Below are positions 33,238 through 43,016 of a stretch of 64,000 nt of DNA, one piece after another. Under the pieces are notes generated by a model. The model was not told the origin of the DNA, did not search any database, and saw only the letters and a list, made by a program, of their open reading frames with translations. Position 1 is the stretch's first letter, and every line of letters starts with the position of its first letter. The position numbers and the translations under genes are program-made. Location: contig CAZBNP010000001.1 in assembly GCA_964493505.1 (NCBI GenBank), positions 62,001 to 126,000 of the forward strand, given 5' to 3'. The DNA comes from Chryseosolibacter sp964493505 (lineage in GTDB: Bacteria > Bacteroidota > Bacteroidia > Cytophagales > Cyclobacteriaceae).

Positions 33238-35952
33238 TTAATGCGCGTCAAGCCAATTCTCGCCGACACCAACTTCCACTTCCATCGGCACTTCCAGCTG
33301 CACCGCTGAACACATCAGCCGTGTCACATTTTCTTTAACAACATCTACTTCGCTCTTGTGTACATCAAACACCAGTTCGTCGTGAACCTGCATGGTCATT
33401 TTCGTCTGGAGCTTCTCGTCTATTATCCATTGATGAATATTCACCATTGCGATCTTGATAATATCCGCGGCCGTTCCCTGTATCGGCGCGTTGATCGCGT
33501 TTCTTTCCGCAAACCCTCGCGTGCTGGCATTGCGCGAGTTGATGTCGCGGAGATAGCGACGGCGACCCATCAGTGTTTCGACATACTCCTTTTCACGCGC
33601 ATTGTTAATGGCATTATCCATGTAGCGCTTGATAGCCGAGAACTCCTGGAAGTAAGCTTTGATAATATCCATCGCTTCTCCCCTCGATATCCGGAGGTTT
33701 TGAGACAAGCCAAAAGCCGTGCTCCCATAGAGAATGCCAAAATTCACTTCCTTTGCCTTTCGCCTCATATCCGCAGTCACCTCTTCCATCGGCACCTTGA
33801 AAACCTTCGCGGCCGTAGTTGTATGAATATCGCGTTTTGCGCGAAAAGCCTCTATCATCGTTTCATCCCTGGCAAACGATGCCGCAATGCGAAGCTCAAT
33901 CTGTGAATAGTCTGCCGACATAAACAAGTAGTCGGTGTTTCGCGCTACAAACGCCTTGCGTATAGCGCGGCCTTTCTCCGTGCGGATCGGAATATTCTGC
34001 AGGTTCGGATTGTTCGAGCTGAGCCTGCCAGTCACAGCCCACGCCTGTCGGTAATCGGTATGGATGCGACCATCGTACTGACTGATCATCTTCGGCAGTG
34101 CCTCTACATACGTAGACCGCAATTTATCGTACTCCCTGTAATCTAAGATCTTCCTCGCCACCTCATGCTCTCCGGCAAGCCCAAGCAATACTTCTTCCCC
34201 CGTGGCATACTGACCCGTCTTTGTTTTCTTCGGCTTGTCAATAAGCTTCATCTTTTCGAAGAGAACCTCACCAAGTTGCTTCGGCGAACCAATGTTGAAC
34301 TCCACATCGCAAATTTCAAAAATCTCGCGTTGAACCCTGTCGATCTCAACCTTCAACTCGTCCGACATCCGGTTGAGCGCGGAGAGATCGACCTTGACTC
34401 CCTCAAACTCCATCGACGCCAATACCGTCACAAGTGGCATTTCCACTTCCCGTAAAAGTTTCGTGTGTGTGCGCGTCTCGACATCTTTCTCAACACCTTC
34501 CTTTATCTGCAAGATCTTATCGACACGCTCGCACACCTGATTCTTCTGCTTCGAATCAGGGTCTGCCAGCAGGTCATAGCCAAGATACTGTGAACACAGA
34601 ACCTGCAGGCTATGCGACGCCTCAGGCTCGATAAGGTAGTGAGCAAGCATTACGTCGAACAGCGTGCCCCGGAGGTCGACATTGTATTTCTTCAGCAACA
34701 GGATAGTTGCTTTCAGATTGTGTCCGACTTTCGCGATGCCGGCATTCTCCAGCACCGGCTTAAATTCAGAGGTAATCGTCCTGGCATCTTCGTCGTTTGC
34801 GATCGGCACGAAATGAGCCTCGTTAGCGGTAAAGGAGAAGGCGATGCCTTTTAGCTGAAAATTAAAATTCGGCGCGTCGTCGGAAATCGCCTCTATCGAA
34901 AGACACTTTTCTTCCAGAAGAGCCTCTACCAGCGTCTTTCTAAGCTCGGGAACATCGACGAGATAATATTTCACCTTGTCGGACTCAAAGCTTTGTGTTT
35001 CCGTGGCCGCTGCTTTTCCGAACATAGAAAGCTGAGCGTCTTTTGCCGTTCTGGCAACGGCAGTCCCGGTGCTCTCGCCGAAAGCGCGGGCGGCTATACC
35101 CTTGAATTCCAACTCGTCGAAAATAGGCTTGAGTACCTCTGCGTCGGGGCCTTTGTATCGCAATGCTTCTTCGTCGAATTCGACAGGCACATCTGTAATG
35201 ATCGTGGCAAGTTGCTTGGAGAGAATAGCCTGATCACCGTAGGTATTAAAAAGCTCTTTTTGTTTTCCCTTCAATTCATCGGCGTGCGCGACAATAGTCT
35301 CGACGGTTCCATATTTCTTCAGGAGCACTGCCGCTGTTTTCGGGCCGATGCCGGGCACGCCCGGAATATTGTCGGACGTATCGCCCTGCAGGCCGAGCAT
35401 ATCAGTAACCTGTGAGACATGTTCTATATCCCACTTCTCACATACTTCCTTTACTCCGAGCACATCTACAGCATTTCCCATATAGGCCGGCTTGTAAAGG
35501 TAAACGTGTTCATCCACCAGTTGCCCGAAGTCCTTGTCTGGCGTCATCATAAACACTTCAAAGCCTTCTTTGTGTGCGCGACCCGCCAGCGTTCCGATGA
35601 TATCATCCGCCTCATACCCATCAAGTTCGATAATAGGAATATTAAATCCGCGAATAATTTCCTTGCAGATAGGTATGCCATACCGGATATCTTCCGGTGT
35701 TTCCTGGCGGGTAGCTTTGTATTCTTCGTATATCTCGTCGCGAAAGGTCTTTGCGGCGGTGTCGAACGCTACGCCTATGTGCGTAGGCTTCTGTTTCTGA
35801 ATAACCTCAAGCAACGTGTTTGTGAATCCGAACGGAACCGACGTATTATGACCCTTCGAGTTGATGCGGGGCGTCTTCGTAAAGGCAAAGTGAGCGCGGT
35901 AGATCAGCGCGTATGCGTCCAGTAAAAAAAGTTTCTGCGAAGGCTTGTCCAT
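33238..35952 (-). CDS. polA: DNA polymerase I with degenerate proofreading domain
   Basis: A 904-residue family A polymerase. The 5' nuclease (1 to about 290) and polymerase (about 500-904) domains look complete: motif A ADYSQIELR at 680-688, motif B around 731-745 (RRKAKEVNFGILYG), motif C QVHDELVF at 855-862. The middle 3'-5' exonuclease domain is present but its motifs are gone. The DxE motif is replaced by LSIEAIS at 351-357, the second aspartate by KAT at 414-416, and the YxxxD of the third by a VCERVDK stretch near 473-479. It should fill gaps and remove primers without proofreading. 14 bases precede the downstream dehydratase. Confidence 0.9.
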   Translation of the reverse strand: MDKPSQKLFLLDAYALIYRAHFAFTKTPRINSKGHNTSVPFGFTNTLLEVIQKQKPTHIGVAFDTAAKTFRDEIYEEYKATRQETPEDIRYGIPICKEIIRGFNIPIIELDGYEADDIIGTLAGRAHKEGFEVFMMTPDKDFGQLVDEHVYLYKPAYMGNAVDVLGVKEVCEKWDIEHVSQVTDMLGLQGDTSDNIPGVPGIGPKTAAVLLKKYGTVETIVAHADELKGKQKELFNTYGDQAILSKQLATIITDVPVEFDEEALRYKGPDAEVLKPIFDELEFKGIAARAFGESTGTAVARTAKDAQLSMFGKAAATETQSFESDKVKYYLVDVPELRKTLVEALLEEKCLSIEAISDDAPNFNFQLKGIAFSFTANEAHFVPIANDEDARTITSEFKPVLENAGIAKVGHNLKATILLLKKYNVDLRGTLFDVMLAHYLIEPEASHSLQVLCSQYLGYDLLADPDSKQKNQVCERVDKILQIKEGVEKDVETRTHTKLLREVEMPLVTVLASMEFEGVKVDLSALNRMSDELKVEIDRVQREIFEICDVEFNIGSPKQLGEVLFEKMKLIDKPKKTKTGQYATGEEVLLGLAGEHEVARKILDYREYDKLRSTYVEALPKMISQYDGRIHTDYRQAWAVTGRLSSNNPNLQNIPIRTEKGRAIRKAFVARNTDYLFMSADYSQIELRIAASFARDETMIEAFRAKRDIHTTTAAKVFKVPMEEVTADMRRKAKEVNFGILYGSTAFGLSQNLRISRGEAMDIIKAYFQEFSAIKRYMDNAINNAREKEYVETLMGRRRYLRDINSRNASTRGFAERNAINAPIQGTAADIIKIAMVNIHQWIIDEKLQTKMTMQVHDELVFDVHKSEVDVVKENVTRLMCSAVQLEVPMEVEVGVGENWLDAH

Positions 35953-36026
35953 GTGCGAAAGTAGGGGGTTCTAATTAAAGAATTCAAAACATCAACCAAA
36001 ATAAAACTTTTTAGTAGATTGGGTGG

Positions 36027-37688
36027 ATGACTGAACAGCAGGAGACACCCTTGTCTGCATTCTACAGATCGGAGGAGCAAATTCCGGAGCAGACATTTTT
36101 ACGGCAACCGGTTTCGGGCGCCTGGAAAGTATGGACCTATCAGCAGGCTGGCGAGGAAATCCGCAGGATAGCGGTCGCATTGCGTGAGCTCCGACTGCCG
36201 CCTGAATCGAATATCGCCATCCTGTCAAAAAACTGTGCTCACTGGATCATGGCTGATCTCGCGATCATGATGGCGGGTCATGTCAGCGTGCCTCTCTATC
36301 CGAGTTTGTCGGGCGACGGGATTGCCGCATTGCTACAACACAGTGAAGCACGCGTGATTTTCCTGGGGAAGCTCGACAATTTCGACAGCCAGGCCAATGG
36401 CATTTCGGAGAATATTCACAGGATCAGTTTCCCGTTTTACGGTCCGGAACAGGGCGACCGGTGGGACGATCTCCTCAAACACCATCAGCCGCTCTTCGAA
36501 GATACTGTGCGCGATCCGGAAGAAACCGCGAGTATCGTGTACTCTTCGGGAACGACCGGAACGCCGAAAGGTGTCATGCTGTCGTTTGGAGCCTTTGGTT
36601 ATGTGGGGGCCCAGGTGTCTGCGTATCTTCGGATCCGGCAGCCTCAGCGATTCTTTTCCTATCTGCCACTCAGCCACATAGCGGAGCGTGCGCTGATGGA
36701 GATGGTCGTCTTCTCTTCAGGAAGTTCGATATCCTTTGCTGAGTCTATCGAAAAGTTTCAGGATAATCTCAGGCATGAGAAGCCTACGATCTTCGGAGGT
36801 GTACCACGTATCTACGCGAAGTTCCGCGAGGGCGTACTTGCCCAGATGCCACAAAAGAAACTCAATCGGCTGTTGGCCATTCCGGGGCTGAACATCCTGG
36901 TAAAACGCAGGATCGCTGACAAGCTCGGTCTTTCCCGGGCAACCACTATTGTATGCGGTGCGGCAGCCACACCCGTAAGCCTGCTCGAATGGTTTGGGAA
37001 AATCGGTATCGAAATTCGCGAAATGTACGGCATGACTGAAAACACCGCCTACTCGCATTCGAATTTTCGGTTGATCCGCAATGGTACGGTAGGCCAACCG
37101 TGGCCTGGTGTAGACGTAAAGCAAGATGATAGCGGCGAGGTGCTCGTTCGTCACCCCGCTTTAATGAAAGGCTATTACAAAGATCCCGAGACAACAAAAG
37201 CCGTATTTGCCGAAGACGGCTTCCTGCGAACGGGTGACCAGGGAACGATCGATGCACAGGGGTTTCTTACCCTCACAGGAAGAGTAAAAGATCAATTCAA
37301 GACCGATAAAGCCAAGTTTATTGCGCCGGCCAAGATAGAAGTGTTATTCACGTCTCCCGCGATCGACCAGGTCTGTGTCGTCGGAACCGGATTGCCCCAG
37401 CCCATAGCACTCGTCACACTATCAGATTCCTGGAAGGAAACCAGCCAAAGCGAAGTTGAGGAAGAACTGCGCGGCGAAGTTGAGCGTATGAATGATTCTC
37501 TTGAAAAACACGAACACCTCAGCAAGGTGGTCATCCTTCCCGAGCCCTGGACTATCGAGAACGGCCTTCTTACGCCATCTATGAAAATAAAGCGCTTCGA
37601 ATTAGAAAAGCGGTTTCAGGAGAAGATCAATGAGTGGGCTGCCGGAAACCAGCTGGTGGTCCGGGCAGGCGATCCGGCGAGCGTATAG
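36027..37688 (+). CDS. long-chain acyl-CoA ligase (AMP-dependent)
   Basis: A 553-residue adenylate-forming enzyme. The phosphate loop is YSSGTTGTPKGVML at about 172-185; YGMTENTAYSHSN near 335-347 and the TGDQGTID motif near 398 follow. It resembles FadD15-type long-chain acyl-CoA synthetases that also have AGHVSVPLYPSL. It activates fatty acids to acyl-CoA with ATP. It is divergent from polA with 74 bases between the starts. No clear consensus promoter is visible in that gap. It is probably general lipid metabolism; its place near the pigment cluster may be coincidence. Confidence 0.88.
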   Translation: MTEQQETPLSAFYRSEEQIPEQTFLRQPVSGAWKVWTYQQAGEEIRRIAVALRELRLPPESNIAILSKNCAHWIMADLAIMMAGHVSVPLYPSLSGDGIAALLQHSEARVIFLGKLDNFDSQANGISENIHRISFPFYGPEQGDRWDDLLKHHQPLFEDTVRDPEETASIVYSSGTTGTPKGVMLSFGAFGYVGAQVSAYLRIRQPQRFFSYLPLSHIAERALMEMVVFSSGSSISFAESIEKFQDNLRHEKPTIFGGVPRIYAKFREGVLAQMPQKKLNRLLAIPGLNILVKRRIADKLGLSRATTIVCGAAATPVSLLEWFGKIGIEIREMYGMTENTAYSHSNFRLIRNGTVGQPWPGVDVKQDDSGEVLVRHPALMKGYYKDPETTKAVFAEDGFLRTGDQGTIDAQGFLTLTGRVKDQFKTDKAKFIAPAKIEVLFTSPAIDQVCVVGTGLPQPIALVTLSDSWKETSQSEVEEELRGEVERMNDSLEKHEHLSKVVILPEPWTIENGLLTPSMKIKRFELEKRFQEKINEWAAGNQLVVRAGDPASV

Positions 37689-37692
37689 TCTT

Positions 37693-37707
37693 GCCGGGGC
37701 GGCTTTT
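37693..37707 (+). terminator. weak hairpin with T run after the acyl-CoA ligase
   Basis: A 4-base GC stem (GCCG-GGG-CGGC, 37693-37703) followed by TTTT and further T-rich sequence lies between two convergent genes. The stem is short, so this is a low-confidence intrinsic terminator for the plus-strand ligase. It overlaps the stop of the minus-strand M1 peptidase. Confidence 0.4.
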
Positions 37708-39952
37708 AGTTTTGTCTTTTAAACTGGTCGAACCTGGATTCCGACTTTTTCGGAAACGTATTGTTCGTCACGTCCACATCCGCGAGTTCAAAATTCGGAT
37801 CAAAAAGAATATTCGTTACCTCTTTGTCTTTGACGAAGACTTTCGTGATCCGCTGTTCATTCATTCTCCACACTTCCGCGGGGATTCTTTCGATCTCCTT
37901 TGATCCGTCCTTGTAGGTCCACTCAATAACCAGCGGTGTTACCAGCCCGCCTTTGTTGGTAAAGGTCAGCTGATAAATATTCTTTCCTTCCAGCTTTTCC
38001 TGGATCGCGGCATCATCCACCCGGCTTCTGAACTCACCGTATAATCGCTGTGGAGTGTTCGTCAATGTGAGCTCATTTGGCCCATCGCTAAAGTCATCGC
38101 GCTTCGTGCCCGGACGATCACCTCCCGCAAGGTCTCCGCGCTCGACTTTTACACCCTTATCTTCCGGGTCCGCGACTTCGTTCCTAACCCTGAACCATTG
38201 CACATCGCTTACTTCCACATCTACGTGGTCATTGGTAAAAAACCATCCGCGCCAGAACCAATCGAGGTCTACGGCAGAGGCATCTTCCATTGTACGGAAG
38301 AAGTCCGCCGGCTTTGGATGTTTGAACGCCCAGCGCTGCGCATACTCTTTAAACGCGGCGTCAAACAGCTCCGGACCCATGATAGTCTCCCGCAGTAGTG
38401 TCAGCGCCGCCGCTGGTTTGAAGTATGCGTTCGGACCAAACTCCGCGCCTCTGATGTTATCAGACATCGCCATAATGGGTCTCATCTGGCTCTTATCACC
38501 CTTCATGAAGGGCACTATTCCAAGGGGCGTGCCCCTGGTTCCCGACAGGTCGGAATAATAAATTCTCATCGTCTCCTTATCGAGGAATGTGTTGAGACCC
38601 TCATCCATCCACGACCACTGCCGTTCGTCCGAGTTTACTATCATCGGGAAAAAGTTGTGACCAATTTCATGGATGATTACATTGATCATCGCAGCACGCG
38701 TTCGCTGCGAGTATTCTCCATCTTTCGACGGTCTTCCATAGTTAAAGCATATCATCGGATACTCCATTCCCTGATTTGCCGTATGCACCGAGTAGGCAGT
38801 GGGATATGGATAATCAAACGTTCGTTTCGAATAAAGCTCGAGCGTATTCTTCACGGCTAAAGTAGACTCACGCTCCCAAAGCGGATTGCCCTCCTTCGGA
38901 TATAGCGATTGCGCAAGCGGTGTGTGTTCACCCACCTTCACAGCCATTGCATCCCAGATAAACTTCCGCGAGCTGGCAAAAGCAAAGTCGCGTACATTCT
39001 CCGCGTGAAATACCCAGGTGCTTTTCTTTTCTGACCGCGACTTCTCCTTTTTCACTGCTTCCGATTCGGTAACGATAAAAACCGGTTTATCGTAAGTCTT
39101 TTGCGCACGGGCAAAGCGCTCCTGCTGCTCCTTTGTCAGCACGTCTTTTGGATTCTGAAGCCAGCCGGTAGCTCCGACTATATGGTCGGATGGAACCGTG
39201 ATCCTGACTTTGTAGTCACCGAAGGTGAGGGCAAACTCGCCCCGGCCGTAGAATTGTTTATTCTGCCATCCCTCGTAGTCATCAAAGACACACATCCGCG
39301 GGAACCACTGCGCAAATGTATAAACGAAGTTGCCGTCGTCAGGAAAGTACTCATAACCACCGCGTCCGTCAAAAAGCTGACGGTTATATTCCGTGTAGCG
39401 CCAATCGACCGAAAAGACAAACTGTTCGCCCGACTTAAGCGGGGCGGGCAGATCTATTCGCATCATGGTATGGTTGATCGTGTGTTTCAAGTTCTTTCCG
39501 GCGGCGTCGCGTACGGATTCAATTTTGTAACCGCCTTTGTAGTCAGACGTATTGATCCCGCTGACTTCACTTAGCAACCCTGCCTGAAGCGAGTCAACTA
39601 TACGGCCGGTTTGCGTTTGAGAGGTGAGGTTGTCAGGAGCAAAAATATTCTGGTCGAGCTGAAGCCATAAAAATTTCAGCGGCTCGGGGGAGTTGTTATG
39701 GTACGTGATCTTCTCGCGTCCTACCAGCTCCTGCGTCTTATCGTTTATCTCAACATCTATTTCATAGTCAGCTCTTTGTTGCCAATAAGCGGGACCGGGG
39801 GCCCCGGAGCCCGAGCGGTACGAATTGGGCGTGGGAAGCAATGCATCAAGTTGCTCAAACTTTCCCTGCCACGCGGAGCCATCCTGAGCAAAGGCACTTG
39901 ATACCAGAAATATCGAAAGAAACAGAGTTACAAATTTTACTGAATTACGCAT
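37706..39952 (-). CDS. M1 family metallopeptidase, exported (copy A)
   Basis: A 748-residue exported M1 peptidase. A signal peptide covers residues 1-22 (SSAFAQ). The exopeptidase GMEYP is at 395-399, and the zinc motif HEIGH at 428-432 with the third ligand Glu451 in WMDEGLN. The long C-terminal region is beta-rich. It is the last of three minus-strand genes after its paralogue and HupE. It shares long stretches with copy B (for example the YRSGSGAPGP, ENVRDFAFASSRKFIWDA and VNSDERQ segments), clearly an in-place duplication. It likely degrades peptides in the periplasm or outside. Confidence 0.9.
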   Translation of the reverse strand: MRNSVKFVTLFLSIFLVSSAFAQDGSAWQGKFEQLDALLPTPNSYRSGSGAPGPAYWQQRADYEIDVEINDKTQELVGREKITYHNNSPEPLKFLWLQLDQNIFAPDNLTSQTQTGRIVDSLQAGLLSEVSGINTSDYKGGYKIESVRDAAGKNLKHTINHTMMRIDLPAPLKSGEQFVFSVDWRYTEYNRQLFDGRGGYEYFPDDGNFVYTFAQWFPRMCVFDDYEGWQNKQFYGRGEFALTFGDYKVRITVPSDHIVGATGWLQNPKDVLTKEQQERFARAQKTYDKPVFIVTESEAVKKEKSRSEKKSTWVFHAENVRDFAFASSRKFIWDAMAVKVGEHTPLAQSLYPKEGNPLWERESTLAVKNTLELYSKRTFDYPYPTAYSVHTANQGMEYPMICFNYGRPSKDGEYSQRTRAAMINVIIHEIGHNFFPMIVNSDERQWSWMDEGLNTFLDKETMRIYYSDLSGTRGTPLGIVPFMKGDKSQMRPIMAMSDNIRGAEFGPNAYFKPAAALTLLRETIMGPELFDAAFKEYAQRWAFKHPKPADFFRTMEDASAVDLDWFWRGWFFTNDHVDVEVSDVQWFRVRNEVADPEDKGVKVERGDLAGGDRPGTKRDDFSDGPNELTLTNTPQRLYGEFRSRVDDAAIQEKLEGKNIYQLTFTNKGGLVTPLVIEWTYKDGSKEIERIPAEVWRMNEQRITKVFVKDKEVTNILFDPNFELADVDVTNNTFPKKSESRFDQFKRQN

Positions 39953-39990
39953 AGTTTGATTCTTCTTATTGGCTGAAGTTTCGCCACGAC

Positions 39991-42204
39991 CTACTTTGAC
40001 CTTCCCTTGAACTCGTCAAAGCGCGACGAACGCTGAACTTTAGGGAACAGGTTGTTTTCAATATTGATGTCCGCGGTTTCCATATTCGGATCTATCATTA
40101 CGTGTGTTACCTCCTTGTCCTTCACAAACACTTTTGTGATGCGCTCCTCATTCAGTCGCCAGACTTCGGCCGGAATTTTCTCAAGTTCCTTCGTTCCGTC
40201 CTTGTAGGTCCACTCAATAATTACCGGCATCACCAGACCTCCTTTATTCGAGATCGTCAGTTCATAGATGTTCTTGTTCCTGAGTTTCGCCGAGATTTCT
40301 TTATCGTCTACCCGGCTTCGGAACTCCCCATAAAAGCGGGGGTCGGTCTGTAATAGCGTGAACGACTCAGGCCCACTGCTGAAGTCTGTGTTCTTCGTCT
40401 CTCCGCTGCCTTCACGGAGCCCGCCCTGAATACCCCGGTTTTCCATCCGAGACTTTTCCGTTTCAAGCCGGTACCATTTCACCTCCTCCAGTACCTGATC
40501 GTTTGCATCCGTCGTATAAAACCATCCTCTCCAGAACCAGTCGAGGTCTACAGCCGACGCGTCTTCCATTGTCCGGAAAAAATCGGCCGGCATCGGGTGT
40601 TTGAAGGCCCATCGCTGCGCATACTCCTTGAAAGCCATATCGAACAGTTCCCTGCCCATAACCGTTTCCCTGAGAATATAGAGGGCGGTAGCCGCTTTAG
40701 CGTATTGCTCCGCACCCAGCTGAATAACCTGCTCCGAATTTGTCATCAGCGGACGCATCAACGCCGGATCGCCCTTCATATAGTTCACCATACTTGCCGG
40801 CTTCCCCCGTGTCCACATAAGATCCGGGTAGCGTTCCTGCTCTGTGATCAACTGAATGAAGCTGTTAATACCTTCATCCATCCACGGCGTTTGGCGTTCA
40901 TCGCTGTTTACGATCATCGGAAAGAAATTGTGCCCGACTTCGTGAACGATGACGCCAATCATAGCCTGCTTAAGAAACTCCGAATACTTGCCGTCCCGGT
41001 TAGGTCTTCCATAGTTGAAACAGATCATCGGATACTCCATCCCTATACTGGCCGTATGAACAGATATCGCAACCGGATAAGGGTAGTCGATTGTCATCCG
41101 GGAGTAGACCTCCAGTGTATTCTTCACCGCTTTTGTAGATTCCTGTTCCCAAAGCGGATTGCCCTCCTTCGGGTAGAACGACATCGCGAGTGGTGTCTTG
41201 TCCCCAATCTTCACCGCCTGCGCATCCCAGATAAATTTTCGGGAGCTTGCGAAGGCGAAATCACGAACGTTCTCCGCGTGATACTCCCATGTTTTCTTTG
41301 CGCGATCTTTCTTCTTCTCTTTTTCACGCGCTTCTTTCTCCGTCACGATAAACACGGGTTTGTTGAAAGAGGTCTTCGCCCTGGCAAAGCGATCCATTTC
41401 GTTTTTTGAGAGTACGTCCTGCGGATTCTGAAGTACGCCGCTGGCGGCGACGAGGTGATCTGCCGGCACCGTTATTTTTACTTTGTAATCGCCGAACGGG
41501 AGCGCAAACTCACCGGTCCCGAGAAATTGCTTGTTCTGCCATCCGTTGTAGTCGTCGTACACACACATACGCGGAAAGAATTGTGCAATAGTATAAACGT
41601 AGTTACCATCTTCCGGAAAGTACTCCAGCCCACTTCTTTGGCGGAAGATATTCCTGTCGACGATATTGTAAGACCAATCGATCGTAAAAGAGAATTTCTC
41701 CCCGCTTTTCAACGCTTGCGGCAGGGCCACGCGCATCATCGTATTGTTAATAAAGAAAGGCAGTGCTTTACCCGAAGTTTCTTTTATGGCTTTGATGTCA
41801 AAGCCTCCTTTGAAGGACGATACCGTCGTCGCATAGCTCTTTGCCGCGGCCGAATCAACCACCTTGCCGACGTCAGTACTTTTCAGCGTGTTATCATCAG
41901 AAAGAATATTCTGATCGAGTTGTAGCCACAGGTATGTCAACGCATCCGGTGAGTTGTTGTGGTATGTGACGGTCCCGGTGCCCGTTATGCTCTGGTTGTC
42001 GTCATTGAGTTCCACACTTATCACGTAGTCGGCTTTTTGTTGCCAGTACCGCGGTCCCGGTGCGCCGGAGCCGGAACGATACTCGTTCGGTGTAGGCAGA
42101 ACCTGATCAAGTTGTTCAAATTTTCCCTGCCAGGTGGGCGTTTGTGCTACCACCATGCCGGTGCAGAAGCAAAACAGAAACAGTAAGAATGGAATGCGCG
42201 TCAT
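39991..42204 (-). CDS. M1 family metallopeptidase, exported (copy B)
   Basis: A 737-residue paralogue of copy A. The signal peptide ends in VVAQ at 21. GMEYP is near 388-392, the zinc motif HEVGH at 421-425 and the third ligand Glu444 in WMDEGIN. All catalytic residues are kept, so both copies should be active. The ATG at 42204 is chosen because the signal peptide starts there; the 16 codons upstream in frame overlap the HupE gene and look non-coding. Copies A and B differ most in the C-terminal third and in the loop after EYFP. Operon with HupE upstream (44-base gap) and copy A downstream (38-base gap). Confidence 0.9.
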   Translation of the reverse strand: MTRIPFLLFLFCFCTGMVVAQTPTWQGKFEQLDQVLPTPNEYRSGSGAPGPRYWQQKADYVISVELNDDNQSITGTGTVTYHNNSPDALTYLWLQLDQNILSDDNTLKSTDVGKVVDSAAAKSYATTVSSFKGGFDIKAIKETSGKALPFFINNTMMRVALPQALKSGEKFSFTIDWSYNIVDRNIFRQRSGLEYFPEDGNYVYTIAQFFPRMCVYDDYNGWQNKQFLGTGEFALPFGDYKVKITVPADHLVAASGVLQNPQDVLSKNEMDRFARAKTSFNKPVFIVTEKEAREKEKKKDRAKKTWEYHAENVRDFAFASSRKFIWDAQAVKIGDKTPLAMSFYPKEGNPLWEQESTKAVKNTLEVYSRMTIDYPYPVAISVHTASIGMEYPMICFNYGRPNRDGKYSEFLKQAMIGVIVHEVGHNFFPMIVNSDERQTPWMDEGINSFIQLITEQERYPDLMWTRGKPASMVNYMKGDPALMRPLMTNSEQVIQLGAEQYAKAATALYILRETVMGRELFDMAFKEYAQRWAFKHPMPADFFRTMEDASAVDLDWFWRGWFYTTDANDQVLEEVKWYRLETEKSRMENRGIQGGLREGSGETKNTDFSSGPESFTLLQTDPRFYGEFRSRVDDKEISAKLRNKNIYELTISNKGGLVMPVIIEWTYKDGTKELEKIPAEVWRLNEERITKVFVKDKEVTHVMIDPNMETADINIENNLFPKVQRSSRFDEFKGRSK

Positions 42205-42248
42205 CGTAATATTTCTTAGTTCATGAGTAGGAAGCTGGATACCGGTTG

Positions 42249-42833
42249 TCACCAGAACACTTTATCTTTTATAAGCATGATAGCAACTCCCGCCACGGCT
42301 GATGAAACAACGATCTTCCAGTCTCTGCGGTTCACGCCAAAGATATCCACAAGTATAAAGCCGAGAACGAGAAACAATCCCACGATAATTATTTGTCCGA
42401 GCTCAAGGCCGAGGTTGAAGGCCAGAAGCTGTGTAATGATACTCTCGTCGCGGCCCAGAATACTTCGCAAATAATTCGAGAAACCCATTCCATGTATCAA
42501 ACCGAAGAATGTGGCGTAAAGGTAGTTCAGGCGCAGCGATGCTCCCGTAGGGCCTTCTGTATTGCGGAAGATATTTGAAGCAGCTGTGATCAATATTGTT
42601 ACCGGGATAAGAAACTCGATCAGATCGGCGTTAACGGGAATGATCTGAAGTGTAGCCAGCGCCAGCGTAATTGAATGGCCGATTGTAAATGCGGTGACGA
42701 GGATCAGGACCTGTTTCCACTCGCGTATGGTAAACAAAGCACATAGCGCGATAACGAACAGAATGTGGTCGTATCCGTTTGGATCCAGGATATGATCCTT
42801 TCCAAGTCCGAAATAAAGTTGAAATTCACTCAT
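42249..42833 (-). CDS. HupE/UreJ-like membrane protein
   Basis: A 194-residue membrane protein with five to six helices. The family signature HILFVIALCAL with nearby DPNGYDH, AFTIGHS and FGLIHGMGFS (His-rich positions in membrane helices) is present. HupE/UreJ proteins transport nickel or other metals; Bacteroidetes members next to M1 peptidases have not been characterised. First gene of the minus-strand trio with the two peptidases. A zinc supply role for the peptidases is a tempting but unsupported idea. It is divergent from the DUF6702 gene, with 183 bases between. Confidence 0.82.
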   Translation of the reverse strand: MSEFQLYFGLGKDHILDPNGYDHILFVIALCALFTIREWKQVLILVTAFTIGHSITLALATLQIIPVNADLIEFLIPVTILITAASNIFRNTEGPTGASLRLNYLYATFFGLIHGMGFSNYLRSILGRDESIITQLLAFNLGLELGQIIIVGLFLVLGFILVDIFGVNRRDWKIVVSSAVAGVAIMLIKDKVFW

Positions 42834-42878
42834 CTCAAGTTGATTTGTAACCGTAATTCAGGCCGGCGAATATGCTGG

Positions 42879-42910
42879 TTTTTTCGGAACCAATTATACA
42901 GTTAATTTTG
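42879..42910 (+). promoter_or_regulatory. likely promoter of the DUF6702-gldB transcript
   Basis: TAATTTTG at 42903-42910 matches TAnnTTTG exactly. A TTTTTT run at 42879-42884 ends 18 bases upstream, a near match to the -33 TTTG. The remaining part of the 183-base gap (42834-43016) shows nothing else I can name. The minus-strand side has only a one-mismatch TATAATTG for HupE. Confidence 0.5.
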
Positions 42911-43016
42911 ATGCGATAGGAAGTATTTGTCACTGCTTTCCTGCGAATTTATTACTGGATGCCTTAATATGTGGCAAGTGAAGAAAGTTTAATGCCCGAA
43001 CGCCACCTGATCAACC

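Noticed and set aside
35953..36026. Strong divergent promoters between polA and the acyl-CoA ligase
   Set aside because: Only mismatched boxes (for example TACTTTCG toward polA and TAGATTGG toward the ligase) are present, with wrong spacing.
40597..41409. A 270-codon open frame on the plus strand
   Set aside because: It is antisense to the second M1 peptidase, including its zinc motif region.
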